Shown here piece by piece: positions 8,313 to 17,492 of a DNA stretch of 64,000 nt. Each line of letters begins with the position of its first letter. Within the stretch, counting starts at the first letter, position 1. Both the position numbers and the translations under genes were made by a program. The notes beneath the pieces were generated by a model. The model worked only from the letters and a program-made list of their open reading frames with translations. It was not told the DNA's origin and ran no database searches. The DNA is from an uncultured Prevotellaceae bacterium (GTDB lineage: Bacteria; Bacteroidota; Bacteroidia; Bacteroidales; Muribaculaceae): assembly GCA_900318865.1 (NCBI GenBank), contig ONMF01000007.1, positions 118,978-182,977 on the forward strand, given 5' to 3'.

Positions 8313-9761
8313 TCAAAACTGAAAATAAATGAACGACACGCTTTCCAGCTCGCCAGTCATGACTATCCACACAATCAGGCCCGACAACGCCAGAGACCTA
8401 ACCACAAGACTGGATGATGACAATGGCCTCCATCCACCGTTATACTCTTGCTGGTACTCACTGAAAAACATCATAGCCACAGAAAGCAAACCGAAAGTGA
8501 AAATCGGAAGGGTTCCCTCGCTGTAAACCGGCCCTATTTCTGCGAACAACTTCGACAGGCCCAAGCAGATGTCCGAAAACGAATTGGCACGGAAGAACAT
8601 CGCTCCGACCGCGCATGCGGCAAAAGTGACCAATTGACGGCAAGTGCGGTAAATCACACTGTCCTTAAGCCGGCCGCAGCGTGATTCAAGTTTTTCACGA
8701 GGTGCCTTGAAAACACGAGAGAGCACCACAAGCACACCATGATGAACACCGAACACCACATAGGTCCAATTGGCGCCGTGCCACAGGCCGCAAAGCACAA
8801 AGGTCACCATCACATTATAATATGAACGCCAGCGGCTACATCGATTTCCACCAAGTGGGATATAGACATAATCCCGCAACCACGAGGACAGCGAAATGTG
8901 CCAGCGGCGCCAAAAATCAGCGCCGTTCACCGCAAAGAACGGGCGCATGAAGTTCTCGGCCACCCTGAGACCGAGCAACCGGCCCGCAGCAATGGCCATG
9001 CAGGAATAGCCGCAAAAATCGGCATACATTTGTATCAAGAACAACACCGAGGCCACTGCCACAGTAGGGCCATTGTGCATGGCCAAATTATTGAAAACGG
9101 CATCGGTATAGGGATTGATGCGGTCGGCGATACACATTTTCAGAAACAGCCCCCACACAATGCCTATGACGCCCTGCGACACGTTATGAACATCGAAAAA
9201 CCGCCCTTTCTGCAATTGAGGCAGGAAATCTCGGGCTCGGTCAATCGGGCCCGACATGATTGTGGGGAAGAATGACACATATGCCGCAAACGCGATGCCG
9301 TCGGAGCAACTTGGCATCTTTCCCTGATACACATCAATCACATAACTCATCAGCTTGAAGGTGAAATAGCTGATACCCAACGGCACCAGCACATTCAGAG
9401 TCGGCACATTGGGCTGCATGCCCAGTGCCTGGACCAAGCTTGTTATTTCATTGACAAAAAAGCCCAAATACTTGAAAAAGAAGAGAGCCAGAATACCTAA
9501 CACCACTCCTGCCACCATCAGTAATCGGGCGCGACTTTTGTGTTGCTCACGACTCTGTTCTATGGCACGCCCCAGAAAAAAGAAAATAGAAACCGACGCA
9601 ATCAGCAACAGCAGCATCTTCACCTCGGCCCAGGCATAAAAGAACAGCGACGTCACCAGCAACCACAGGTTCTGCCACCGGGCCTTGCCCCTCAATATCG
9701 TGTAATACGGCAAGAGGACAATGATGAAAAACACATAGAATATGATTGAATTCATCGTCAT
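8313..9761 (-). CDS. MBOAT-family O-acyltransferase (AlgI-like)
   Basis: 482-residue polytopic membrane protein of the MBOAT family. Seen: N terminus IIFYVFFIIVLLPYYTILRG, NLWLLVTSLFFYAW, YFTFKLMSYVIDVYQG, FFPTIMSGPIDRARDFLPQL, DFWRRWHISLSSWLRDYVY and LCGLWHGANWTYVVFG, whose histidine is the conserved MBOAT catalytic residue. AlgI-like members move acyl groups across the inner membrane for polysaccharide O-acylation. A second ATG at 9755 is also possible. Three nt to the polymerase gene upstream and three to the SGNH gene downstream, so tightly co-transcribed with its probable periplasmic partner. Confidence 0.93.
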   Translation of the reverse strand: MTMNSIIFYVFFIIVLLPYYTILRGKARWQNLWLLVTSLFFYAWAEVKMLLLLIASVSIFFFLGRAIEQSREQHKSRARLLMVAGVVLGILALFFFKYLGFFVNEITSLVQALGMQPNVPTLNVLVPLGISYFTFKLMSYVIDVYQGKMPSCSDGIAFAAYVSFFPTIMSGPIDRARDFLPQLQKGRFFDVHNVSQGVIGIVWGLFLKMCIADRINPYTDAVFNNLAMHNGPTVAVASVLFLIQMYADFCGYSCMAIAAGRLLGLRVAENFMRPFFAVNGADFWRRWHISLSSWLRDYVYIPLGGNRCSRWRSYYNVMVTFVLCGLWHGANWTYVVFGVHHGVLVVLSRVFKAPREKLESRCGRLKDSVIYRTCRQLVTFAACAVGAMFFRANSFSDICLGLSKLFAEIGPVYSEGTLPIFTFGLLSVAMMFFSEYQQEYNGGWRPLSSSSLVVRSLALSGLIVWIVMTGELESVSFIYFQF

Positions 9762-9764
9762 GGC

Positions 9765-11093
9765 CTACATCTCTACGGTTTGCGGTTCAGTCAACATCTT
9801 TGTGGAATCCTCTTCACCCACATTCCATGAAAGATAAATGGCAGCAAAACAAAGAAAGCAAAATTGCGACACCCGCCAAAAATCGGCATACACGAGAAGC
9901 AACAGTATCAGTGAGAGTACAAACAATTGCAGATTTGTGTCGCGCACAGGGGACTGCGGTGGTCGCCTGAAAAACAATGAACAGAAAAACACAACTGCCC
10001 ACACCGACCCCACGATTCCCAGCTGCATGAACACACTGAAAACGGTGACTGTGGTTCCTTCCACCAGCCAGTCGTATTCTTGGGCAAATTCGGTGACGGC
10101 AAGAGTCGTACCACCCTTGTTCATACCCATACCGAACCCAGACCACAAGCGGTCTGGGTTGTCTTCCATAATGACAAACATAAAGGCTATCTTTGTCAAG
10201 CGCGGTATGTCGGGGGTTATTCCTTGGTCATTCAGGGCCCAGCTGGCCTGTCCCTCGGCCTCATCAAAGTCAACCCACATGTATTCACTGAGAAATTCCA
10301 TGTCAAGCACATCCCTGTTCAGTTCAGAATTATCTTTTGAGACGGAATTATACACTGTCATGAAAACACCAAGAATCAGAACAGTAACCGGCAGGGCTAT
10401 CAATATGCGGAAAAACAATTTCCGGTCAATGGGGATTAACAACAGAAAATAAATAATCAGCAAAACAAAACTGACTTTCGTCTCGTTCAAAAACGTGGGA
10501 AACAGAAAAAACAAGTACACCCAGTTCTTCACAATGCTGGTGACAAAGTGCTCTTTGTTGATATGCTTGTGCAACAGATAGAACGAAATCAAAAAGACCG
10601 ATAATGTCAACACGCCCGAAAACCCATCGCCCATCGAACCGCCCACATGGTCACCAGCACCGTATTTGAAATACTGATATGGTACACAAATGACCTGAAC
10701 GACAAGAAAAACATATAAATGCTTATCCAGCATTTTCACAAATTTCTCACGGCGCGACAAGTCGTCCCAGAAAAAGCGCAAAATAGGGCACATGAACAAA
10801 ATGCCGAACATGTCGCGTGAACCATTCAGCCAAATGATTATTGATGAATGGTTCACATAACAGGTGCTCCAAAATGAAATGGCACCATAGGACAGCAAGA
10901 TAAACCAGTCAAATCGGTGCCTGATGGTCCACAAACCAAGCACCATCAGCACGGCATCACACAGCAAGAAAATCGTGTTGGTGAGCGACTTCAGGGGGAA
11001 CAAGATTTCTTCGCATACAAATCCTGTGCACACCATTACCCAAAACCAGGCAAAAAGTGTCCGCTGAATTATCTTGCTCTTTTCCACTGCCAC
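9765..11093 (-). CDS. Wzy-like polysaccharide polymerase / O-antigen ligase-type membrane protein
   Basis: Multi-span membrane protein of 442 residues with one large extracytoplasmic stretch (about 235-325, NSVSKDNSELNRDV to WSGFGMGMNKGGT), the layout expected of Wzy polymerases and O-antigen ligases. Sequence conservation in this class is low, so the call rests on topology and on position between the chain-length kinase and the MBOAT gene. The start codon is GTG at 11093; no ATG lies in frame near it and the ATG at 11095 is in another frame. Would join repeat units at the periplasmic face of the inner membrane. Confidence 0.75.
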   Translation of the reverse strand: MAVEKSKIIQRTLFAWFWVMVCTGFVCEEILFPLKSLTNTIFLLCDAVLMVLGLWTIRHRFDWFILLSYGAISFWSTCYVNHSSIIIWLNGSRDMFGILFMCPILRFFWDDLSRREKFVKMLDKHLYVFLVVQVICVPYQYFKYGAGDHVGGSMGDGFSGVLTLSVFLISFYLLHKHINKEHFVTSIVKNWVYLFFLFPTFLNETKVSFVLLIIYFLLLIPIDRKLFFRILIALPVTVLILGVFMTVYNSVSKDNSELNRDVLDMEFLSEYMWVDFDEAEGQASWALNDQGITPDIPRLTKIAFMFVIMEDNPDRLWSGFGMGMNKGGTTLAVTEFAQEYDWLVEGTTVTVFSVFMQLGIVGSVWAVVFFCSLFFRRPPQSPVRDTNLQLFVLSLILLLLVYADFWRVSQFCFLCFAAIYLSWNVGEEDSTKMLTEPQTVEM

Positions 11094-11110
11094 ATGTCTA
11101 TGAATCGCTT

Positions 11111-13429
11111 TTACTCTTCACCATACCCGTAGCCATAACCTGTGGACACATTGGGGTTGGTATCGTTAACCACTACCGACACGTTTTTCAACTGCCCACG
11201 CGACATCACAGTATTGAGATAATTCATCAGGTTGCGCTTGGTGTAATTGGCACGTGTGACAAACAGCACGGCATCGGAAAACTTGGCCAGCGAGAATGTG
11301 TCGCTCACCATGGCAATGGGGGCCGAGTCGATGACAATCATGTCGTAATGAGCACGCAACTGGTCGATAAAGTCATTCACGCGGCTGCTCAGCAGCAACT
11401 CCGAGGGGTTGGGTGGAACGGCTCCGGCCACAAACACGTCAAGTCCACTCACTTCGGCTGAACTCTGAACAATATCACTGAGATTCATGCCCGGCTTCGC
11501 CAGATAGGCCGTGACACCGGGGAGCGACTGCAACTCAAGCATCTCGGCCAGCCTCGGGCTTCGGATGTCCATTCCCACCAGAGCCACTTTCTTGTCGAGC
11601 AGCGCAAACGAAGCCGCCAGATTGGCACTGACAAACGACTTGCCCTCGCCACTCACACTGGATGTAACCAGTAGCACCTTGTCGCCGTCGTTTGTGAGGA
11701 GGAATTGCAAGTTGTTGCGCACCAGCCTGAACAATTCCACAATCGACGACGTCTTGCCGGGCTTGACCACCAGTTGTGACTTGTGCCGGTTGTGACAAAT
11801 CTCGCCAATAACCGGAGCCTGGATAATCTCGGCCAATTCGTCTTGGGTTGAGAACTTGGTGGTGAGCAACTTCTTCACACTCAGCAACAACAGCGGCAAC
11901 AGCAAGCCCATAACCAAAGCAAGGAACAGCACCATCATCGGCTTGGGTTTGATGGGATGTGATTGCGCATAGGCATGGTCCACAATTTTCCCTTTGGGCG
12001 TGGTGGCTGCCAGCACCAGCGCGTTCTCCTCGCGTTTTTGCAGCAAAAAGGTGTAGAGCGTATTCTGGATTCCCTGCTGGCGGTAGAGGGCCCGTGCCTC
12101 GCGCTCCTCGGTGGGAATGGCGCTCATGGCACTGCCTGCATTGGCGCTCATCTGATTCACCTGGTTAATTTGGATGCGCATGGCCCGCATAGCGTTTTCC
12201 ACACCGCTCACCACATTATTGTGCATGGCGGCGATTTGCGTGTCGAGCGCCTGCAGCGCCTGGTTATTATCCTTAGCCGAACTTCCTAACTTGATGCGCT
12301 CGGCCACCAGCTCGTTATAGGCCTTGATGGATGCCGATGCCGATGTTGAATCAGCGTCAAAGGGTATCATCTGGTTTTTATTGGCCGGATTGCGGACAAA
12401 ATCCTTCACCATGTTCATGATTTGATAGCGCGTTTCCAGATTCACCACGGCACGGTCGGCGGCTTCCTGCTTGCCGATGTTGCTCTTGGTTTGCAAGCCC
12501 ACGTCAATCATGTTGTGACTTTTTTTGTAGTGCTCGATGTCGGCCTCGCTCTTGGTGAGCTCCGTATAGATGAGCCCCAACCGTTCATCAATAAATTTGC
12601 CGGTGTTCACGGCCATCTCGTCTTTCTCACGCTGGCACCGCTCGTTATAAAGGGCCATGAGCGTGTTGAGCATGTCTTTTCCACGACCCACATTGGTCTC
12701 GGCCACATCCATATAGATGCCGTTGGACTTCTTGGACAACACTTTCACCGTCATCTCCTCGGCCAGCGATTCAGCCTTGGGCACATTACCCACCACCAGT
12801 GCTTTGATTGAAACGTCCTTACCGGCCTTAAAAAACTTGGTCTTGTCGACCACATAAATGCCGTAAGGGGTCTTCACCGTCACCGGCAGCGTGGCATCCT
12901 TCACATGCGCCAGTGTTTTGAACATGCCCTTCTTCACCTTGACATCGGTCTTCCCTTTTTCGTCAACGGTGATTTTGAATGTCATGGCTATGGACAGGGT
13001 GTCGAACAAGGCATCGGGGGCTTCTATCTCGATGGGCGATGTGTTGTAGTGGTCCACCTTCTTGAGGAAACCTTTCTTCTCGAAATAAGTGCGGTTGATT
13101 TTCAACCGATTTATCATTTGGCTCAACAACTCCTGCGAGCCCATCACAATCACCTCGTCGTCGACCTTCGACCCGGCTCCGCCTATCGAGAGGCTTCTCA
13201 GCAGGTTGGCACCGGCGCTCGATGCGTTGTCGTCTTGCTCTACCAGCACCTTCGACACCACCAAATACACCGGCGACTTGACTGCCAGATAAAAGGCGGC
13301 CAATCCCAGGCACAACAACAATGAAAGCGCAAACATCCACCAGTTGCGCTTATATTTGGAGAATATTTCTCCAAAATCGATTCTTTGCTCCTTCGGAGAG
13401 TTATTGGGAGCGTTCGTCACAAAACTCAT
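11111..13429 (-). CDS. Wzc-like polysaccharide co-polymerase and tyrosine autokinase
   Basis: 772-residue bacterial tyrosine kinase fused to a chain-length (Wzz) domain. Seen: N-terminal Wzz segment with a first membrane span after the KRNWWMFALSLLLCLGLAAF block, a long periplasmic coiled region, a second span (KPMMVLFLALVMGLLLPLLLL pieces near 500), then the BY-kinase with Walker A GEGKS (594-598), Walker A' GMDIRS (about 620) and IDSAP Walker B. The C terminus is a short Tyr/Gly tail (GYGYGYGEE) that replaces the longer Tyr cluster of E. coli Wzc. Controls polymer length and export through cycles of autophosphorylation, together with the Wza-like protein encoded 7 nt upstream. Confidence 0.95.
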   Translation of the reverse strand: MSFVTNAPNNSPKEQRIDFGEIFSKYKRNWWMFALSLLLCLGLAAFYLAVKSPVYLVVSKVLVEQDDNASSAGANLLRSLSIGGAGSKVDDEVIVMGSQELLSQMINRLKINRTYFEKKGFLKKVDHYNTSPIEIEAPDALFDTLSIAMTFKITVDEKGKTDVKVKKGMFKTLAHVKDATLPVTVKTPYGIYVVDKTKFFKAGKDVSIKALVVGNVPKAESLAEEMTVKVLSKKSNGIYMDVAETNVGRGKDMLNTLMALYNERCQREKDEMAVNTGKFIDERLGLIYTELTKSEADIEHYKKSHNMIDVGLQTKSNIGKQEAADRAVVNLETRYQIMNMVKDFVRNPANKNQMIPFDADSTSASASIKAYNELVAERIKLGSSAKDNNQALQALDTQIAAMHNNVVSGVENAMRAMRIQINQVNQMSANAGSAMSAIPTEEREARALYRQQGIQNTLYTFLLQKREENALVLAATTPKGKIVDHAYAQSHPIKPKPMMVLFLALVMGLLLPLLLLSVKKLLTTKFSTQDELAEIIQAPVIGEICHNRHKSQLVVKPGKTSSIVELFRLVRNNLQFLLTNDGDKVLLVTSSVSGEGKSFVSANLAASFALLDKKVALVGMDIRSPRLAEMLELQSLPGVTAYLAKPGMNLSDIVQSSAEVSGLDVFVAGAVPPNPSELLLSSRVNDFIDQLRAHYDMIVIDSAPIAMVSDTFSLAKFSDAVLFVTRANYTKRNLMNYLNTVMSRGQLKNVSVVVNDTNPNVSTGYGYGYGEE

Positions 13430-13436
13430 ACTCTCT

Positions 13437-14261
13437 CTATTTCACTGTCAATGCGATAACCAACGACGCAATCACCGAAGCGGCACTCACCACCGTGGAG
13501 ATGACCGAGAGTTTGAACGCATTATTTTGATTATACTTGGAATTATCAATCTTGATGGTGTTGGGCTCCACATAGACCACATCATTCTGCTGCAGGTAGA
13601 AGTAAGGCGAGGAGAATATCTGGCTGTCGGCCAGATTCAGCCGCTGATAGGTCTTTTGGCCGTTCTGCTCGCGTATCACGGTGACGGCGTCACGCTTGGC
13701 AAACTCGGTGAGGTCACCGGCCTCGGCCAGCGCATCGAGCACTGAATAGCGCTGCGACTGCACATAGATGCGGTGCGGACTTTTCACCTCACCCATCACA
13801 TTGACATGAAATCCCAGCAGTTCCACGCGCACATAGGGGTCATGCACGTTTTCGCTCACACGTTTCTTGATGATGTCGGTCACCTCCGAGGTGGTGAGCC
13901 CTTGCACATGCAGTGTTCCGATAACCGGCAGCTCGATGTTACCTTGCCTGTCGATGATGTAGGTGAGCAACCGGGGCTGGCCCTGGGTTGAAATCACACC
14001 TCGGGTGGCGGGGTTGCCCAGCGGCACATTGTACATGGCTGTCGCTTCGGGCTGTGCCGAAGAAATGCTGATGGCCAACTCATTGTCGGGCACCAGCCTG
14101 ATTTCTCGCTCGGGACCTTCGGGAAGTGTTCCGGCGGCACTGGCTGCCAAATCCTTGAAATAGGCCAAATTATTATCCTTGGTCGTTGTGCAAGAAACCA
14201 CAACCATGCACAACATCGACAATGCTACCATCAAGCAAGTCTTTCTAACTTCTATCTTCAT
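13437..14261 (-). CDS. Wza-like polysaccharide export lipoprotein
   Basis: Outer-membrane polysaccharide export protein of about 274 residues. Seen: lipoprotein signal ending VVVSC, Poly_export segment (LVPDNELAISISSAQPEA ... YIIDRQGNIELPVIGTLHVQG ... VHDPYVRVELLG), one SLBB-type region (HRIYVQSQRYSVLDALAEAGDLTEFAKRD), and a C-terminal hydrophobic segment. Start set at ATG 14261, which gives MKIEVRKTCLMVALSMLC; upstream ATGs at 14264 and 14270 and the 14291 start add non-family residues. Sits between the GT32 gene (56 nt upstream) and the kinase gene (7 nt downstream). Confidence 0.92.
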   Translation of the reverse strand: MKIEVRKTCLMVALSMLCMVVVSCTTTKDNNLAYFKDLAASAAGTLPEGPEREIRLVPDNELAISISSAQPEATAMYNVPLGNPATRGVISTQGQPRLLTYIIDRQGNIELPVIGTLHVQGLTTSEVTDIIKKRVSENVHDPYVRVELLGFHVNVMGEVKSPHRIYVQSQRYSVLDALAEAGDLTEFAKRDAVTVIREQNGQKTYQRLNLADSQIFSSPYFYLQQNDVVYVEPNTIKIDNSKYNQNNAFKLSVISTVVSAASVIASLVIALTVK

Positions 14262-14317
14262 CATAATCATATTATAAAAACGACGCACCATGACTTTTAT
14301 TATAAGTAGAATGATTT

Positions 14318-15046
14318 TTATTTATCTCCGGGCAACTCCACGGGGAAGCCCAGAAACTTGCGCACGGCATGCCAACGTCTCATCAACACAGGATGGTTTT
14401 TCCTGAAACGCTCCACCGGCGACAGCCAACTTCCGGCAAAATGGTGAATCGTAACCGTGCGGTCGGTAAAAAACGACTGGGTCTTCCCGTAGGCCAACGG
14501 GCAGAAGTAATCACGCGGATACATAGTAATCAGCCCCGGAAAATCCTGATAGGTGTTGTTGCGTTCCAGGCCATGCTTTAACATGTAGGACGTGATGGAC
14601 ACCACATTGGTGGTCAAGTCCTGCTCTCCATCGGGCAACACAAAGTGCCGGTCGTGATAATACTCCAGGTTCTCTTTTGCCCAGCGCCCGCCTTTCTCGC
14701 TGGCCATGATTCCGGTGGGAACATCGGTCTCGTTCTCGAAACCGCTGAAAGCATGGTGATGCAGGAACGGATCGAGCGACTTGAGCACCTCGACATCGGT
14801 GTCCATATACACCCCTCCGTAATGATATAGCGCATAGAGACGCACCACGTCGGTCACAAAAGCATAGCGCCTGTTGTCGTATGCCTCACGCGCATAGGGG
14901 AATAGATCCAAATCAAAACTGTCCTCGTTCCATAATTTTATCTCGTAATCGGGCAGCTGCTTTTTCCATGAGTCCATGCACTGGCGGGCCAACGGTGGCA
15001 TTTCCTTGCCACCGAACCAGCAATAGTGTATGATTTTTGGTATCAT
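14318..15046 (-). CDS. GT32-type glycosyltransferase (DXD sugar transferase)
   Basis: 242-residue glycosyltransferase of the Gly_transf_sug/GT32 group. Seen: N terminus MIPKIIHYCWFGGKEMPPLA, then DVVRLYALYHYGGVYMDTDVE with the metal-binding D82-x-D84, and HHFAGSW near the end. First gene of the minus-strand operon that continues with the exporter, kinase, polymerase, MBOAT, SGNH and flippase genes. A TAATTTTG box at 15072-15079 lies just upstream. Probably adds a hexose to the repeat unit. Confidence 0.9.
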   Translation of the reverse strand: MIPKIIHYCWFGGKEMPPLARQCMDSWKKQLPDYEIKLWNEDSFDLDLFPYAREAYDNRRYAFVTDVVRLYALYHYGGVYMDTDVEVLKSLDPFLHHHAFSGFENETDVPTGIMASEKGGRWAKENLEYYHDRHFVLPDGEQDLTTNVVSITSYMLKHGLERNNTYQDFPGLITMYPRDYFCPLAYGKTQSFFTDRTVTIHHFAGSWLSPVERFRKNHPVLMRRWHAVRKFLGFPVELPGDK

Positions 15047-15071
15047 AACTGTTTGTTGTTATACAAATATG

Positions 15072-15079
15072 CAAAATTA
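15072..15079 (-). promoter_or_regulatory. Bacteroidota -7 promoter element for the polysaccharide operon
   Basis: On the minus strand this reads TAATTTTG, 25 nt before the ATG of the GT32 gene. A TTG lies about 18-19 nt further upstream. It is the only promoter-like site I see ahead of the seven-gene minus-strand operon. Confidence 0.55.
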
Positions 15080-15107
15080 CTATTTTTTTCCTAATTGACA
15101 ATTAAAA

Positions 15108-15139
15108 TTTGCCGTTGTGTTGAGATTGCAGTAACTTTG
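15108..15139 (+). promoter_or_regulatory. Promoter, TTTG - 20 nt - TAACTTTG
   Basis: TTTG at 15108-15111, exactly 20 nt, then TAACTTTG at 15132-15139: a textbook Bacteroidota sigma-ABfr promoter 28 nt ahead of the GT2 start at 15168. Back to back with the promoter of the minus-strand polysaccharide operon. Confidence 0.75.
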
Positions 15140-15167
15140 CACTGGTTTTTGAACAGCTAACAACGGC

Positions 15168-16349
15168 ATGTATTATTCATTTCATCTGACCCCTGTCACT
15201 TGGGCGCTGCTGGGCACCGCGCTGGTGTGCTTCGCCATCGTGGCACTGTGGCATGTGCTCAGAGCCCGACGGCTGGAGCGCTTTGTGCAGCGCGACGAAG
15301 CCAGCCGCGACTGTCTGGGCGACAACGAGTTGCCGGCAGTGTCGGTCATCGTCGACGCCGAGGGTGAAACGGGGCAGCTCACCAAATTCCTGCCGCTGGT
15401 GCTGCATCAGGACTATCCCGCGCCCATGGAGGTGATTGTGGTGGCCGACGGGTCGGCCGAATCGACAGGCGACTTGCTGAGCGAGATGAAAGCCGCATTT
15501 CCCAATCTTCACATCACCTTCACACCGAGCGACACCCGCTCGCTGTCGCGAAAAAAACTGGCGCTGATGATTGGCATCAAGGCCGCACGCCACGAGGTGG
15601 TGCTCACCACCAGTGCCAACTGCCGCGTTACCAGCGACCAGTGGCTTCGCACCATGCTTCGCAACTTCACCGCCGGCACCGACGTGGTGCTGGGCTACTC
15701 ACACTACCGCTACAAGCAAGACCGCAAGGCCGGACGCCGCTGGCGGATTTTCGACACGGTGTCGACCGGTGCCCAGTGGCTGCTCAGTGCCATCGAAGGG
15801 CACCCTTACCGCGGGGTGAGCGACAACTTGGCCTATCGTCGCCAACTGTTTTTCGACAACAATGGTTTTGCACGGTCGATGAACCTTCGATGGGGCGATG
15901 ACGACGTGTTTGTGGCCGAAATTGCACGACCCGACAACACCCGTGTGGAGCTGGCCCCCGACTCGCAAGTGACCGTCTACTACGACAACTTGGCACGCAC
16001 GCACCGCGTGCTGAAAATGCGGCGCGACTTCACGGCACGCCTGGGGCGGCAGGCACAACGGCGGCTGCAAGCCGTGATGTCGGTCCTCTGGCTGATGGCG
16101 CACGCCGCAGCGATTGCCGCCGTGGCGCTCAATGCCACCAATGCGGTGGTCATCGTCGCGGCCGTCGTCATGACGCTGGCCGCATGGGGCGTGGCCGCAT
16201 GGGGTGTGAGTCGCCAGTGCCGCGTGCTTCAGGCCCCGGCACTCAAGCTGTCGGCACCGCTGCTCATGCTCTGGCGCCCCCTGGTCAACGGCATCTACCG
16301 CATGCGCGAAATTCGCACCCGCAAGAGTAACTACACCACCTACCTCTAA
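15168..16349 (+). CDS. Membrane-bound GT2 glycosyltransferase
   Basis: 393-residue family 2 glycosyltransferase anchored in the inner membrane. Seen: N-terminal span (TWALLGTALVCFAIVALW), GT-A domain with PAVSVIVDAEGE, VIVVADGSAES, and a WGDDDVFVAEI acidic motif near 242-251 that resembles the processive-type ED/QxxRW region, followed by two C-terminal hydrophobic spans (about 300-345). The topology matches membrane GT2 enzymes that transfer sugars to lipid carriers or make exported glycans. Followed 12 nt later by an acyltransferase gene. It has its own promoter and the T9SS operon begins not far downstream. Confidence 0.88.
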   Translation: MYYSFHLTPVTWALLGTALVCFAIVALWHVLRARRLERFVQRDEASRDCLGDNELPAVSVIVDAEGETGQLTKFLPLVLHQDYPAPMEVIVVADGSAESTGDLLSEMKAAFPNLHITFTPSDTRSLSRKKLALMIGIKAARHEVVLTTSANCRVTSDQWLRTMLRNFTAGTDVVLGYSHYRYKQDRKAGRRWRIFDTVSTGAQWLLSAIEGHPYRGVSDNLAYRRQLFFDNNGFARSMNLRWGDDDVFVAEIARPDNTRVELAPDSQVTVYYDNLARTHRVLKMRRDFTARLGRQAQRRLQAVMSVLWLMAHAAAIAAVALNATNAVVIVAAVVMTLAAWGVAAWGVSRQCRVLQAPALKLSAPLLMLWRPLVNGIYRMREIRTRKSNYTTYL

Positions 16350-16361
16350 CCCTCACCGCCC

Positions 16362-17408
16362 TTGATCAAGACACTCACTTCCTGGCGAATATTGCTACTC
16401 TTTGTCGTGGCCATTTACCACTGCAACCAGGAGTGGCTCATGGAACCCACCAAGGCTGCCGTGTCGATATTCTTCATCTCCAGCGGTTTCCTGCTGAGCA
16501 TGAAGCACCCTATCGAGCGTGTGTCGTGGGCCGGGTGGAAACACTTTGTCGCCGGCCATGCACTCAAAATCTATCCACTACAATGGCTGGGGCTGGTGGC
16601 ACTGCTGGTGTTCCAGACCATCTTCATCGTGCCCGAGCTCGACTGGTGGCTGCCCGCCCATGTGGCTCTGATACAGAGTTGGGTGCCCATTCGCGACGTC
16701 TACTTTGGCTACAACGGCCACTCGTGGTTTCTGGCCTCGCTCATGTTTTGCTACGTGGCCTATCCGCTGCTCAGCACGCTCTGGCACCGCGTGCGGCTGC
16801 GCTGGCAATGCCTGGCCATGGCGGTGGTGACAGCGGTTTTCTGGTGGCGGCTGAGCGGCACCGAACCCTCCACGCGCGAATTTCTCTATGTCTATCCGCT
16901 CATCCGCATTTGGGACTTCGTGCTTGGGATGGTGCTCTACAAACTCTATCAGGCCGCAGCCCGCACCGGCTTCAGTCCCGGGCGCTGGAAAGCCACCCTC
17001 ATCGAGGCGGCCATGGTGCTGTTCTTCCTGGAATTGATCATCATCAACCAAGGGGCCGAATACACCCACCCCTACGAGGACTTTCTGCTGTGGTGGGCAC
17101 CGATGGGAATCCTGGTGTTTGGCTCGGCCATGCTCAACGGGCACGAGGGCTACATCGGGCGCATGCTTCTCTGGCGGCCGCTGCAATGGCTGGGCGGCCT
17201 CGGATTTGAGATCTACATCTTCCAAAGCATCGCCGCCCTCAGTTTCAACTATATGGTGGCACCGTTCTTCGGTCACTTCGGTATCATTCTCTACGGCGAC
17301 TATGCATGGGGAATGATTCCCATCCTCATCATGCTGGCCTGGGCCGTGAACCGCGGGTTCACCCGTCCGCTGAACGCCTGGCTCCGGCGGCATCGGCCGG
17401 CTGCATGA
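16362..17408 (+). CDS. Acyltransferase-3 family membrane protein (TTG start)
   Basis: 348-residue polytopic membrane protein of the acyltransferase-3/OafA type. Seen: SWRILLLFVVAIYHC, in which the histidine after the first span matches the catalytic His of the family, then VSIFFISSGFLLSMK, GHSWFLASLMFCYVAYPLL and about ten hydrophobic spans. The start codon is TTG at 16362; the first in-frame ATG (near 16440) would remove the catalytic His and first span, so TTG is preferred. 12 nt after the GT2 gene, so probably co-transcribed. Likely acylates (for example acetylates) a surface glycan or lipid-linked sugar. Substrate unknown. Confidence 0.82.
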   Translation: MIKTLTSWRILLLFVVAIYHCNQEWLMEPTKAAVSIFFISSGFLLSMKHPIERVSWAGWKHFVAGHALKIYPLQWLGLVALLVFQTIFIVPELDWWLPAHVALIQSWVPIRDVYFGYNGHSWFLASLMFCYVAYPLLSTLWHRVRLRWQCLAMAVVTAVFWWRLSGTEPSTREFLYVYPLIRIWDFVLGMVLYKLYQAAARTGFSPGRWKATLIEAAMVLFFLELIIINQGAEYTHPYEDFLLWWAPMGILVFGSAMLNGHEGYIGRMLLWRPLQWLGGLGFEIYIFQSIAALSFNYMVAPFFGHFGIILYGDYAWGMIPILIMLAWAVNRGFTRPLNAWLRRHRPAA

Positions 17409-17492
17409 GCCGGGCCCTCCCGTTCCCCTCTTTCCACGTTTTTTTTCGGCCGCAAGCAATAAGCGTGCCTTTTTCTCGTTATAATCATTGCA

